Under the pieces are notes generated by a model. The model searched no databases. It was not told the DNA's origin and saw nothing but the letters and a program-made list of their open reading frames with translations. Positions 26,625-34,716 of a stretch of DNA of 64,000 nucleotides are shown in pieces; position 1 is the first letter of the stretch; each line of letters starts with the position of its first letter. A program made the translations under genes and the position numbers. This DNA is from Bacteroidota bacterium (lineage in GTDB: Bacteria > Bacteroidota > Bacteroidia > B-17B0 > Aurantibacillaceae): contig JAFDXR010000009.1 in NCBI GenBank assembly GCA_018267825.1, positions 103,736 to 167,735 on the forward strand, in the 5' to 3' direction.

Positions 26625-26995
26625 CCCTATTCAAAAATTATTACGTGCGCCTACTCCTGTTTTCGGCTGCCGTATTTGTTCTTGCCACTATGCTGGCCCG
26701 CGTTCCAAACCGGTATTTTGAATCCCCGCACGTTTATATTATTACTTCATTCTTTTTTGCCACCACGGTACTTGCCAACCTGGCATTTACAAAGAGCGAT
26801 ACCAAATCCAGGGATTTTATCATGAAAATTATGGCTGTAAGCGCCGGGCGCCTTTTATTCAGTATGATCACCATTTTTGTGTATTCGCGTGTGGCACATG
26901 GCCATGCACTCGGATTTGCCGTGCATTTTATGCTACAATATGTTTTGTTTACTATATTTGAACTGAGCTATATCTTAAAATTCATCAGGCAATAA
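26621..26995 (+). CDS. Four-helix membrane protein of the AtpZ neighbourhood
   Basis: This is a 124-residue protein with four predicted transmembrane helices (LLLFSAAVFVLATML, HVYIITSFFFATTVLANLAF, IMAVSAGRLLFSMITIFVY, MLQYVLFTIFELSYILKF). In other Bacteroidota a protein of this size sits between atpZ and atpB, so an ATP synthase subunit I-like role is plausible but not shown by any motif. It overlaps the AtpZ-like gene (ATGA) and ends 38 bp before a peptidase gene. Confidence 0.65.
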   Translation: MTLFKNYYVRLLLFSAAVFVLATMLARVPNRYFESPHVYIITSFFFATTVLANLAFTKSDTKSRDFIMKIMAVSAGRLLFSMITIFVYSRVAHGHALGFAVHFMLQYVLFTIFELSYILKFIRQ

Positions 26996-27033
26996 CAGGC
27001 TATTGCCGCCCCCTAACTAAAAACAAAAAATTC

Positions 27034-28200
27034 ATGAACAAATTTATCTTAAGTGGTCTTGCCTTATCGCTGTTTTTCTCGGTAAAGGCACAAACACTGA
27101 CCAATAAAAAAGGAAGCGAATACCAGTTTACTGTGGTTAAAAATCTGGATGCAACTGCTGTTCAGAACCAGAACCAGACAGGCACATGCTGGTCGTTTTC
27201 GTCACTGTCGTTTTTTGAGAGCGAACTTATCCGTATGGGTAAAGGCAAGGACTTTAACCTCTCTGAAATGTTTGTAGCCCGCAAGGCCTATCCTTTAAAA
27301 GCCGACAACTATGTGCGCATGCATGGCCATAATAACTTCGGTGAAGGTGGCGGATTTCCGGATGTGATTCACGTACTTCGCAGCTACGGTATGGTACCAG
27401 AAGAGGTTTATACCGGTAAAAAGAATCCAAAAGAACCGCATAACCACGGTGTGCTGGAGTCAACCCTCAAAGGCATTCTGAATGCCAGCGCTACAGACCA
27501 GACTCCGAAAATTGATTTTGAAGCGATTCATACCACTGTAGAGTCTACCTGCGATGCATTTCTGGGTAAGGTTCCTGAAAAATTCGATTACAAAGGCAAG
27601 TCATACACCCCGCGTACTTATGCCGATGCTATGGGTATTAACCCTGATGATTATGTGTTTATTACATCGTTTACACACCATCCGTTCTACAGCAAGTTTA
27701 CACTCGAAGTTCCCGACAACTGGAACTGGGAGCAGATGTACAATGTACCGTTGAATGAACTGCAGGAAGTGATGCAAAATGCCATCAACACAGGCTATAC
27801 TGTGGCCTGGGCTGCTGATGTGAGCGAAAAAGGGTTCCGTTTTAAAGATGGCCTGGCTGTAGTGCCCGACAAACGCTGGGAAGACATGACCGAGGAAGAG
27901 AAAAACAACCTGGTGGTAAAACCACATGCCCAGATGGCCATTACCCAGGAAAACCGCCAGCAGGCATTCGATAATTACGAAACACAGGATGACCATGGTA
28001 TGCACATTGTGGGGATGGTAAAAGACCAGACCAATGTGCCTTACTATATCGTGAAAAACTCATGGGGTAAAGATCGCAATGAGTGCGACGGTTATTTCTA
28101 TGCATCGGAAAGCTATGTGCTCTACAAAACCACCAGCATCATGGTACACAAGAAAGCCCTGCCGGCTGCCATTGCCAAAAAACTCGGCATTACCCAATAA
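27034..28200 (+). CDS. Exported bleomycin-hydrolase/aminopeptidase C-like cysteine peptidase (C1)
   Basis: A signal peptide (residues 1-20, VKAQ) precedes a papain-fold enzyme of the PepC/bleomycin hydrolase type. The catalytic Cys is in NQNQTGTCWSFSSLSF, the His in DDHGMHIVGMV, and the Asn in IVKNSWGKDRNECDGYFY. The long insertion between Cys and His is typical of this group. Family members are hexameric aminopeptidases in the cytosol; the signal peptide places this one in the periplasm or outside, as is common in Bacteroidota. A terminator follows. Confidence 0.92.
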   Translation: MNKFILSGLALSLFFSVKAQTLTNKKGSEYQFTVVKNLDATAVQNQNQTGTCWSFSSLSFFESELIRMGKGKDFNLSEMFVARKAYPLKADNYVRMHGHNNFGEGGGFPDVIHVLRSYGMVPEEVYTGKKNPKEPHNHGVLESTLKGILNASATDQTPKIDFEAIHTTVESTCDAFLGKVPEKFDYKGKSYTPRTYADAMGINPDDYVFITSFTHHPFYSKFTLEVPDNWNWEQMYNVPLNELQEVMQNAINTGYTVAWAADVSEKGFRFKDGLAVVPDKRWEDMTEEEKNNLVVKPHAQMAITQENRQQAFDNYETQDDHGMHIVGMVKDQTNVPYYIVKNSWGKDRNECDGYFYASESYVLYKTTSIMVHKKALPAAIAKKLGITQ

Positions 28201-28225
28201 TAGCCGCCACTTACTAAGTCATAAA

Positions 28226-28256
28226 GGCCACTTGCTAAACAGGTGGCCTTTTTTAA
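28226..28256 (+). terminator. Terminator after the C1 peptidase
   Basis: AAGGCCACTT and AGGTGGCCTTTTTT form a hairpin around GCTAAAC with a 6-T tail, 25 bp after the stop. Confidence 0.85.
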
Positions 28257-28361
28257 TAGTTTTCGTCGTAAATTTAATAGAACAATCGCACTAAGCATAG
28301 TTTTTGCACGTTCCATATTAAATCCCCGCAATCTGATAAAACCATTTAAAAACACATTCAG

Positions 28362-28964
28362 ATGGCAACGCAACTCCTAACCATACCTATGTTCCCGCTT
28401 AACCTGGTTATTTTGCCCGGGGAGGTAAAACCGCTTCATATTTTTGAAGAGCGGTACAAGCAACTCATTCATGATTGCCTGCAGAACAGCGCCAATTTTG
28501 GCATCCCTTATATCAACAATAATTCCGTATCCGAGTTTGGCACCGAAGTCAGGATCACCAAAGTGGTGAAAGTTTACGACAATGGTGAAATGGATATTAT
28601 GATCGAGGGTCTCAGGCCCTTTAAAATGGTGGAGTATTCCAGTGTATTATCGCCAAAGCTTTATGGTGCCGGCATGATCCGTTACGAAGATCTGGCCATG
28701 TATCCGCCCACAGCCGGCCTTCAGGAGCTTATTAAGGATTATGTGTGGATGTCGCAGCAAAAGAGCATCCCGATTGATGCATTCGATACAGCCAATATTT
28801 ATACGGTGGCCCGTTTGCTGGACCTCACCAATCCCGAAAAATACGATCTGGTAAAAGCACCGCTATTGCTCGATAAGGAAGAGTTGCTCAAGCAGAAGAC
28901 CCGCTTGTTTATTCACCTGATCCGCACGGAGCAAGACCTGCAATCGAAATTTATTCTGAATTAA
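28362..28964 (+). CDS. Lon N-terminal (substrate-binding) domain protein
   Basis: The 200-residue protein consists of a stand-alone LON substrate-binding domain: PMFPLNLVILPGEVKPLHIFEERYKQLI at the start, FGTEVRITKVVKVYDNGEMDIMIEGLRPF in the middle, and a helical C-terminal part ending HLIRTEQDLQSKFI. It has no AAA or protease domain, so it is not Lon itself. Such proteins are thought to bind or recruit unfolded substrates; the role is unproven. It is a single gene bounded by terminators. Confidence 0.9.
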   Translation: MATQLLTIPMFPLNLVILPGEVKPLHIFEERYKQLIHDCLQNSANFGIPYINNNSVSEFGTEVRITKVVKVYDNGEMDIMIEGLRPFKMVEYSSVLSPKLYGAGMIRYEDLAMYPPTAGLQELIKDYVWMSQQKSIPIDAFDTANIYTVARLLDLTNPEKYDLVKAPLLLDKEELLKQKTRLFIHLIRTEQDLQSKFILN

Positions 28965-28979
28965 CCCGGATTATTCATA

Positions 28980-29014
28980 AAAAAAGCCTCCTGAATGTTC
29001 AGGAGGCTTTTTTG
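28980..29014. terminator. Bidirectional terminator between Lon-domain gene and rplY
   Basis: AAAAAAGCCTCCTGAA and TTCAGGAGGCTTTTTT form a perfect hairpin with A-run and T-run on both sides, between convergent genes. Confidence 0.92.
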
Positions 29015-29032
29015 TTTCAGGAACGGGGTTCC

Positions 29033-29650
29033 TTATTTTTTTGCAGGAGCCGGAGTGGCTGCTTTAGCCGGAGCGGCTTTTGCAGGTTCTTCAGCAGCAG
29101 CTGTAGCGCGGGTTGAAGCAACACTTACCACAGTTACGTTTTTAGCGTTCAGCATGCTTACACCGTCAATGTTGATGTCGCCTACGGCGATTGACTGACC
29201 GATATCCAGTTTGTCGATGTTTAATTCGATGAACTCAGGTAATTTGTTAGCTAAGCCTTTTACTTTCAGCTTACGCATTTTAATAGTGAGTTTACCACCT
29301 TTTTTAACACCTTCCGACTGACCAACAGTTTTTACTGGTAATTCAACGGTGATGGCTTTACCTTCCACTAATTCGAGGAAGTCAGCGTGGATCAGTTTAT
29401 CGGTGATTTTGTGGTACTGTGCAGCCTGTAAAATAGCCTGGTACGATTTGCCACCTTCTAATTCGATGTTTACGATACTTACATTCGGCGTAAAGATGAT
29501 AGGTTTGAATGCACGTTCGTCAGCGAAGAAGTGAACCTGATCTTTACCACCATACAATACGCATGGCACTAAGCCTTTAACTCGAAGAGCCGCAGCATCT
29601 GTTTTCCCTACGTTCGCGCGTAACGAACCGCTCAAGGATACTGTTTTCAT
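29033..29650 (-). CDS. rplY: Ribosomal protein bL25, long (Ctc-type) form
   Basis: The L25 5S-rRNA-binding domain fills residues 1-95 (SLSGSLRANVGKTDAAALRVKGLVPCVLYG, YHKITDKLIHADFLEL). A TL5/Ctc beta domain follows (VELPVKTVGQSEGVKKGGKL, EFIELNIDKLDIGQSIAVGDI). The last 30 residues are an Ala/Pro/Lys-rich tail (KAAPAKAATPAPAKK). The size of 205 residues is normal for Bacteroidota. It follows prs on the same strand with an 80-bp gap, the usual prs-rplY order. Confidence 0.95.
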   Translation of the reverse strand: MKTVSLSGSLRANVGKTDAAALRVKGLVPCVLYGGKDQVHFFADERAFKPIIFTPNVSIVNIELEGGKSYQAILQAAQYHKITDKLIHADFLELVEGKAITVELPVKTVGQSEGVKKGGKLTIKMRKLKVKGLANKLPEFIELNIDKLDIGQSIAVGDINIDGVSMLNAKNVTVVSVASTRATAAAEEPAKAAPAKAATPAPAKK

Positions 29651-29730
29651 TTGTTTTATTTTTTTGTGGCAACCCTGAATTCCCCGTCGAATTCCGTGTT
29701 ACCCGGTTTATGTTATTTGTAGACGGGATT

Positions 29731-30663
29731 TTAAAATATAAAATTCGAGCTGATCGATTCGTAGTTCTGTACGCTGTTGATCACTTTGGCGAACAGGTCG
29801 GCTACGGTCAATACCTTTATTTTAGGGCTTTGCTGTTTCAGCGGAATGGTATCGGTAACGATCAGTTCGGTTAATTTCGATTTCTCAATGTTTTCGTAGG
29901 CTTTGCCCGACAAAACCGGGTGTGTGCAGATGGCTCTGACGCTCAGAGCGCCGCGTTCCATCATCATATCAGCCGCTTTGCAGAGGGTTCCGCCGGTATC
30001 TACCAGATCGTCCACCAGGATGATATTGCGGCCTTCGATATCGCCTATAGCCGTCATGTGGTCAACCACATTGGCCTTGGTACGTTGTTTATAGCAGATT
30101 ACGATCTCACTTTTGAGGTGCTTGGCATAGGCATTGGCACGTTTGCTGCCTCCCATATCGGGGGCGGCAATGGTGAGGTTTGGCAGTTTCAGGCCCTGAA
30201 TGTAGGGCAGGAAAATCGTAGAGGCATACAGGTGATCTACCGGAATATCAAAGAATCCCTGAATCTGATCGGCATGGAGGTCCATGGTCATCACGCGGGT
30301 GGCACCGGCTACAGCCAGCATATCGGCTACCAGTTTGGCGCCGATGGCTACGCGGGGCTGATCTTTGCGGTCCTGGCGGGCGTAGCCAAAATAAGGCAGT
30401 ACGGCTACAATGTGCCTGGCCGATGCACGTTTGGCGGCATCGATCATCAGGAGCATTTCCATCAGGTTATCGGCAGGCGGGAAGGTCGATTGGATCACAT
30501 ACACGCTCTGGCCGCGGATACTTTCTTCGTAGGAAGCCTGTAATTCCCCGTCACTAAAGCGATAGTGCGTTACTTTTCCAAGATCCTGGCCGTAAGAGCT
30601 GGCAATTTTCTCAGCCAGATCTTTGGAGGCGCTACCTGCAAATAAGCGAACTTCTGTTTTCAT
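29731..30663 (-). CDS. prs: Ribose-phosphate pyrophosphokinase (PRPP synthetase)
   Basis: Class I PRPP synthetase of 310 residues. It shows RFSDGELQASYEESIRG, the catalytic flexible-loop LPYFGYARQDRKD, the metal site MDLHADQIQGFFDIPVDHL, and the PRPP-binding motif IILVDDLVDTGGTL. It makes PRPP from ribose-5-phosphate and ATP for nucleotide, His and Trp synthesis. It is transcribed away from tRNA-Leu(CAA), and the 119-bp gap holds the divergent tRNA promoter. Confidence 0.96.
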   Translation of the reverse strand: MKTEVRLFAGSASKDLAEKIASSYGQDLGKVTHYRFSDGELQASYEESIRGQSVYVIQSTFPPADNLMEMLLMIDAAKRASARHIVAVLPYFGYARQDRKDQPRVAIGAKLVADMLAVAGATRVMTMDLHADQIQGFFDIPVDHLYASTIFLPYIQGLKLPNLTIAAPDMGGSKRANAYAKHLKSEIVICYKQRTKANVVDHMTAIGDIEGRNIILVDDLVDTGGTLCKAADMMMERGALSVRAICTHPVLSGKAYENIEKSKLTELIVTDTIPLKQQSPKIKVLTVADLFAKVINSVQNYESISSNFIF

Positions 30664-30718
30664 CGGTTTTTAGTGGGGGTGCAAATGTACGAAATTTACC
30701 CTGCAAAACAACATTATT

Positions 30719-30749
30719 TTTGATTAATCCGAAACAAACTTTACATTTG
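30719..30749 (+). promoter_or_regulatory. Promoter of tRNA-Leu(CAA)
   Basis: TTTG at 30719-30722 and TACATTTG at 30742-30749 are separated by 19 bp, a very good match to the Bacteroidota -33/-7 consensus. The tRNA begins 33 bp downstream. Confidence 0.8.
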
Positions 30750-30782
30750 CTGCCCTGATTTTACTGTCTGTTTAATCAGTAT

Positions 30783-30866
30783 GCCCGGATGGCGGAATTG
30801 GTAGACGCGCTGGTCTCAAACACCTGTGAGTTAACCCTCATGCCGGTTCGAGCCCGGCTCCGGGTA
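30783..30866 (+). tRNA. tRNA-Leu, anticodon CAA; integration site of the genomic island
   Basis: The acceptor stem is GCCCGGA/TCCGGGT (with a G-U end pair) and discriminator A. The D-arm has TGGCGGAATTGGTAGACGCG, the anticodon loop is CTCAAAC, a class II variable arm follows, and the T-arm has GGTTCGAGCC. One U-U mismatch is seen in the anticodon stem (CTGGT/ACCTG). Its 3' bases GGGTA(C) are the crossover core of the island. The serine recombinase gene ends inside the variable arm on the other strand. Confidence 0.95.
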
Positions 30867-32442
30867 CTAGGCCGGTCTTATCTTCAAAGTTTGATAAGAC
30901 CGGCTTTTTTATTTCCCCTGAATCATTTGATAATTGCGAAGTTAGGCCGATAACCGAATTTATTTTCTCGGTTCGATAATGCTCAATTTTCACGTCATAG
31001 ACTACTCCTTGCGGAAACAGCGTATTTTGAAACGTTTGTTTTTGGTAGTAATCTCCACAAGCCCACGCTGACGGGAGATTACAGGCTAATCTCGATGTAA
31101 AATCAATCAATTCTTTAGGGTTCGATAATTTTTGGTCGAGCTTTTCGTATGCCTTCACCAAGTCCTCTTTTTGCTTGGCAAAAATCACCGAAAATTCTTG
31201 GTAAATATCAAAAGCTACCTTGCCTATTGCATGGTTCTTTCTTAAAGTAAAGTACTCTTCATCTATCGCATTAATTTGCAGGGAAAGGGCTTTTTTCTCG
31301 CCTGTGTTTGCTTCTGTGCAAAAATCCCACACATAGTGCAAATGGGCTTTTAAAGGCTCCATGTGGAGGTTTTCTACCGAATATTTCTTTAAGAATTCTT
31401 GGAACTTATCGTGCATAATTTTTATGCTTCGGTTGATCCCTATTCCAATCTTATTTACCTTATAATAATAAAGCCCCTTCTTTTTTACTAAATATCCTGT
31501 GTAAGGATAGCCTGTGTCTGCATCTTTTACAAAGACTTTCAATGGCAGATTATCATTGGCTTTATTGACCTTGAATCCGGCAGTAGTTTTTAATTCGTTG
31601 GCTTTTAAAAATAACTCTTCGCTGATTAAAGCAGGATGCTTCCCCTTTACCAATTCTCCGTTCAGTAAGTTGTGTGACATCTTTCCGCAATAAAATGGAT
31701 TCTTAAAAATTTCAGCCAGCGTTTGTTTTGGAACTGTTAGTCCTCGCACTTTAAGTCGCTCAATGATTTGTTCTATCGTCATGCCGATAGCTCGGTATTC
31801 AAAAGCTTCTTTGATTAGCTCTCCTTTTTCATTGATAATAATAGTTTGTGTTGGCGCACCTTTTACAAATTCATAACCAGTAGGTGCATTACCGATCCAT
31901 TCTCCTCTCAATAATTTTTCACGCATCCCATCAATCGTTTTTTGTCTGCGTAAATCATTATCGTATTTACTAAAGATGAACTGAATGTTTTGTTGCAATG
32001 CTCCTGCGTGTGAGTTGGTATCTATTGGCTGAGTTACTGCCATAATATTAATACCCACTTTCTTTAATTCACCCGCTATATAAATAGCACTATCTCCTGT
32101 TCTACTAAAGCGGTCTAAACTATACACCAAGATGTAGGATATTTTTTCTTTGCTTGCTTTTACAAACTTGAGCATGCGATTAAATTCTTTTCGCTCATCG
32201 CTCTTGGCACTTTCATAAGTTCCACCAAAGTAGCCTTTAATCACAAGGCTGTTTTTTCTTGCATAATCATCGCAGTATTTTTTCTGCCACTCTAAACTTT
32301 GGTTCGTATCCATTTGCTCTTTTGAACTTACCCTTGTATAGATCACACAATTTTGAACGCCTGTTTCTTTTGCTTCGGTATTTTTCCCTTTTGCAAATTT
32401 TCTAAGCAGCGTCTCGTTGTTCAGAGAATTCTTCTCCTTCAT
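30838..32442 (-). CDS. Large serine recombinase (integrase) whose 3' end is tRNA sequence
   Basis: The catalytic domain (residues 30-180) has the nucleophile Ser39 in YTRVSSKEQ, SLDRFSRTGD and the GxxQQNIQFIFSKYDND segment. A recombinase domain (about 195-290) and a coiled-coil C-terminal part follow. The region that normally forms a Cys4 zinc ribbon (about 300-345) has none of the Cys (FVKDADTGYPYTGY, YYYKVNKIGIGINRS). ATG 32442 has a strong AGGAGG 6-7 bases upstream. Residues 526-534 (VPGAGLEPA) are encoded by the tRNA-Leu gene itself; in a circular element the frame would continue into a different 28-residue tail (see 54657 and 59870). It is the likely integrase of element A. Confidence 0.93.
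   Translation of the reverse strand: MKEKNSLNNETLLRKFAKGKNTEAKETGVQNCVIYTRVSSKEQMDTNQSLEWQKKYCDDYARKNSLVIKGYFGGTYESAKSDERKEFNRMLKFVKASKEKISYILVYSLDRFSRTGDSAIYIAGELKKVGINIMAVTQPIDTNSHAGALQQNIQFIFSKYDNDLRRQKTIDGMREKLLRGEWIGNAPTGYEFVKGAPTQTIIINEKGELIKEAFEYRAIGMTIEQIIERLKVRGLTVPKQTLAEIFKNPFYCGKMSHNLLNGELVKGKHPALISEELFLKANELKTTAGFKVNKANDNLPLKVFVKDADTGYPYTGYLVKKKGLYYYKVNKIGIGINRSIKIMHDKFQEFLKKYSVENLHMEPLKAHLHYVWDFCTEANTGEKKALSLQINAIDEEYFTLRKNHAIGKVAFDIYQEFSVIFAKQKEDLVKAYEKLDQKLSNPKELIDFTSRLACNLPSAWACGDYYQKQTFQNTLFPQGVVYDVKIEHYRTEKINSVIGLTSQLSNDSGEIKKPVLSNFEDKTGLVPGAGLEPA
30862..30867 (+). other. attL core GGGTAC at the tRNA 3' end
   Basis: The six bases occur at the tRNA end here, at 54738-54743 and at 59951-59956. 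Sequence composition changes at the first and last of these points, and a terminator begins just beyond each of the three. The short core fits a serine recombinase. Confidence 0.75.
30871..30910 (+). terminator. Element-supplied terminator after tRNA-Leu(CAA)
   Basis: GCCGGTCTTATC and GATAAGACCGGC form a perfect 12-bp stem with a 10-base loop and a 6-T tail, starting five bases after the tRNA discriminator. The same bases encode the recombinase codons just before the att core on the other strand, so the sequence does double duty. Confidence 0.88.
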
Positions 32443-32641
32443 GGTTGCCTCCTTTCAATTGTTTTGTTTTTGACTGACTGTGTTTTTGTTTCATGTACAA
32501 CTCATAAAACAGCATGGATAGTTTTTCCAATGATTTTATAGTTGCCTGTGCTTCTTCATCTGTGTATTTTTCAAAGCCTTTGTATGACCTCAGTTCGGCT
32601 ATGGTCATCCGTCTTAATATTTTCTCTTTCTTCTCCGACAT
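32402..32641 (-). CDS. Small recombinase-associated protein, unknown function
   Basis: The 79-residue highly charged protein has a helical middle (MTIAELRSYKGFEKYTDEEAQATIKSLEKLSMLFYELY) and a Lys/Gln-rich tail. It overlaps the start of the recombinase by 41 bases. A GGGAGG Shine-Dalgarno lies just before ATG 32641. Its position upstream of and overlapping the integrase suggests a recombination accessory or directionality role (inference). No domain was recognised. Confidence 0.7.
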   Translation of the reverse strand: MSEKKEKILRRMTIAELRSYKGFEKYTDEEAQATIKSLEKLSMLFYELYMKQKHSQSKTKQLKGGNHEGEEFSEQRDAA

Positions 32642-32653
32642 ACGCCTCCCTTC

Positions 32654-33625
32654 TTATTCCTGATCCTTAACTTTAATGAACTTGTATTTACGTTTTGCTC
32701 CGGGGCGATTATTCTCAACCATAATCGTAGAGGGTTCATCCTGACGAATGCGAATTTCTTTTCCTTTCGTATCTATCAGTATAAAATCCTTGTACTCTTT
32801 TTCTAAAAAGATTTGCATTACATCCTGAAGTGTAGATTTTGATTTTGCAATTTCAATAGGCTCCTCTTTTTTAGATTTAAAGAACACGTGAATCTTTTGA
32901 AAATCTCCTTCCATCACATAGTACAATAAATTTGCTTCTTGCTTAGTGTATAAGAATAAACCGCTGAAATACTCAACTAAGTAATCTTCCAATATATAAG
33001 CGTAAACAATGTTAGTGATATTGATCCTGATTTGAGAACTAAACTCTATTTTATGTAAGAGTTCTTTTGGGTACAAATGTTCGTTAGCTTTTAAAAAGGG
33101 AATCCACTCACCATCTTTAAAAAGAATAATTGATACCGACTCTCTTGTAGCAATTGCTTCTGCTATTAAAATGTGCAGAAAATGAAAATTGAATCCTTCC
33201 AAATTAAAGTCTTCATTATTATAGCCTCCTGATTTTAAGAACTCAATAAACTCAGCTTTATCTTCTCCTTCATAATTATCTAATGCACTGATGTTCTTCG
33301 CCATATTATCATAGAGCTCCTTCATGGGAACATTCTCAAAAATATCATCGGCAATTTTTTTAATGGTTTCAATGCTCACTCCAAATGAGCGCAGTTCATC
33401 TACTATCTTGATCCAAATAAAATCAGTAAAACTGAACTTTCGATTATGCTCTTTATTTTCTCTTCCAAAACGTATAATGCCTTTTTCATCCCAGTGATTA
33501 ATTACTCTATAATTAATGCCTGTGTCTTTTGCACTTAAGCGTTCTTCATTAATTACTTCATACATCTCAGCCAGCTTATCAAAGCTGCGTGTATCTACAA
33601 ACTCATCTAATTTTAATGAAAACAT
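32654..33625 (-). CDS. MerR-like DNA-binding protein with a long unknown C-terminal domain
   Basis: I place the start at ATG 33625 because a strong AAGGAGG lies before it; a frame extending to 33751 would add 42 residues without support. Residues about 30-95 form a MerR-type winged helix (DTGINYRVINHWDEKGIIRFGRENKEHNRKFSF and DFIWIKIVDELRSFGVSIETIKKIADDIF). The remaining 220 residues contain no recognised domain. It is transcribed away from the 11-bp repeat array at 33881 and toward the recombinase, so it is a candidate regulator of excision or of the array. Confidence 0.78.
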   Translation of the reverse strand: MFSLKLDEFVDTRSFDKLAEMYEVINEERLSAKDTGINYRVINHWDEKGIIRFGRENKEHNRKFSFTDFIWIKIVDELRSFGVSIETIKKIADDIFENVPMKELYDNMAKNISALDNYEGEDKAEFIEFLKSGGYNNEDFNLEGFNFHFLHILIAEAIATRESVSIILFKDGEWIPFLKANEHLYPKELLHKIEFSSQIRINITNIVYAYILEDYLVEYFSGLFLYTKQEANLLYYVMEGDFQKIHVFFKSKKEEPIEIAKSKSTLQDVMQIFLEKEYKDFILIDTKGKEIRIRQDEPSTIMVENNRPGAKRKYKFIKVKDQE

Positions 33626-33880
33626 CTTTTTCCTCCTTCTTTTATTAGTTAAACTGTTGTTGCTTTTATTATACACAAATGTAAGACAATTAAAACCTAA
33701 TTTCCAAGTCAAAAATCGTAAATAATCGACCATAAAAGCTAAAATTGCCAAAATCAGGCAGTTAAATATTCACATTGATTATCAATACAATAAGTCAATA
33801 AAAGTGAAGAAATGAGCACGGGAGAATAAAAAACGGTCAGGAACTATTGCGGGATTAATTGGGGATGACTACATTTGTAT

Positions 33881-33968
33881 TAAGAACAATATAAGAACGA
33901 ATAAAGAACACTATAAGACAAGTGTAAGAACTCTGTTAACCGAAATAAAGAACTCTATGAGAACGGAT
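33881..33968 (+). repeat. Eight-unit 11-bp phased repeat array (consensus TAAGAACnnnn)
   Basis: Units start at 33881, 33892, 33903, 33914, 33925, 33936, 33947 and 33958, a strict 11-bp step. AAGAAC is intact in units 1, 2, 3, 5 and 7, changed in units 4 (AAGACA) and 8 (GAGAAC), and strongly degenerate in unit 6. The array is in the 413-bp gap between the divergent MerR-like and coiled-coil HTH genes. The rest of that gap is AT-rich with no gene. Confidence 0.85.
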
Positions 33969-34038
33969 TGTGGAGTGATTGTGTTTGCATTAGTTAAAGA
34001 GTGTTTTTGATTCAAATAACAGCTAATTTGATAGTGAA

Positions 34039-34560
34039 ATGAAGGAATTATTGATGAATTACTTAAACCAAGTGGTGTTGGAACAACTCAGCAAAGCTGA
34101 ATTGATTAAAAAAGTAATGGAATTGCAAGAGCGTGATAAGGAATTGATGGATAAGCTCACGAATTTTTATAATTCAAAGCGTGAAGCGGATAAAACCCAC
34201 AAAGAAGATTTAAAACAATACAAGAAACGTATTGAAGAACTCATTAAAGAGATGTCTTTATACCAAGTTGAAGCGGAGCACTACAAGCGTATTGCTGATT
34301 TAAAGCTTGGCAACTCCTACAACTTAAATGCTACTTGGATTGATAAGATTGTTTATGTTTTAAAAGAAGCCGGAAGGCCTTTACGATCTTCTGAAATCAT
34401 AGAAGTTTTAAAACGTAACGATATAAAATTCAGGGTGCTTACAGACCATCAAAAGGGTTTATCGGCTCACTTGACTAAAGCTATGAAATACGGAAGGGTT
34501 ATCGGTACTAAACAAAAAGGACAGAATGGTTATATCTTCTCTCTACCCAATGAAGAATAG
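34039..34560 (+). CDS. Coiled-coil protein with a C-terminal HARE-HTH-like winged helix
   Basis: Residues 15-85 are a charged coiled coil (VMELQERDKELMDKLTNFY, KKRIEELIKEMSLYQVEAEHYKR). Residues 100-165 look like a HARE-type winged helix (WIDKIVYVLKEAGRPLRSSEIIEVLKRNDIKF ... GLSAHLTKAMKYGRVIGTKQKGQNGYIFSL). This HTH is found in restriction and chromatin-related proteins. It is transcribed from the repeat-array side and lies upstream of the RM genes, so it could regulate them or the element core. There is no close named family. Confidence 0.65.
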   Translation: MKELLMNYLNQVVLEQLSKAELIKKVMELQERDKELMDKLTNFYNSKREADKTHKEDLKQYKKRIEELIKEMSLYQVEAEHYKRIADLKLGNSYNLNATWIDKIVYVLKEAGRPLRSSEIIEVLKRNDIKFRVLTDHQKGLSAHLTKAMKYGRVIGTKQKGQNGYIFSLPNEE

Positions 34561-34716
34561 ACTTACCATTGTAAATCAGTCTGTTTAAATCTAAAAGCCT
34601 GCATTTGAACACGGTAAATCTTAAAATCCTATATTTGCTAATAACAAAACGAAGAATATTTGAATAAACTATAAACTAAAATAAGACATATAAGAATTTG
34701 CGTTAACGCTAATTTT

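Noticed and set aside
30838..30866. The GLEPA ending as a true functional end of the recombinase
   Set aside because: These codons are the tRNA-Leu gene read on the other strand and are set by the insertion site. The displaced tails at 54657 and 59870 are better candidates for the natural end.
33626..33751. Longer MerR-like protein starting at 33751
   Set aside because: A strong AGGAGG precedes ATG 33625, and the added residues have no resemblance to the MerR domain.
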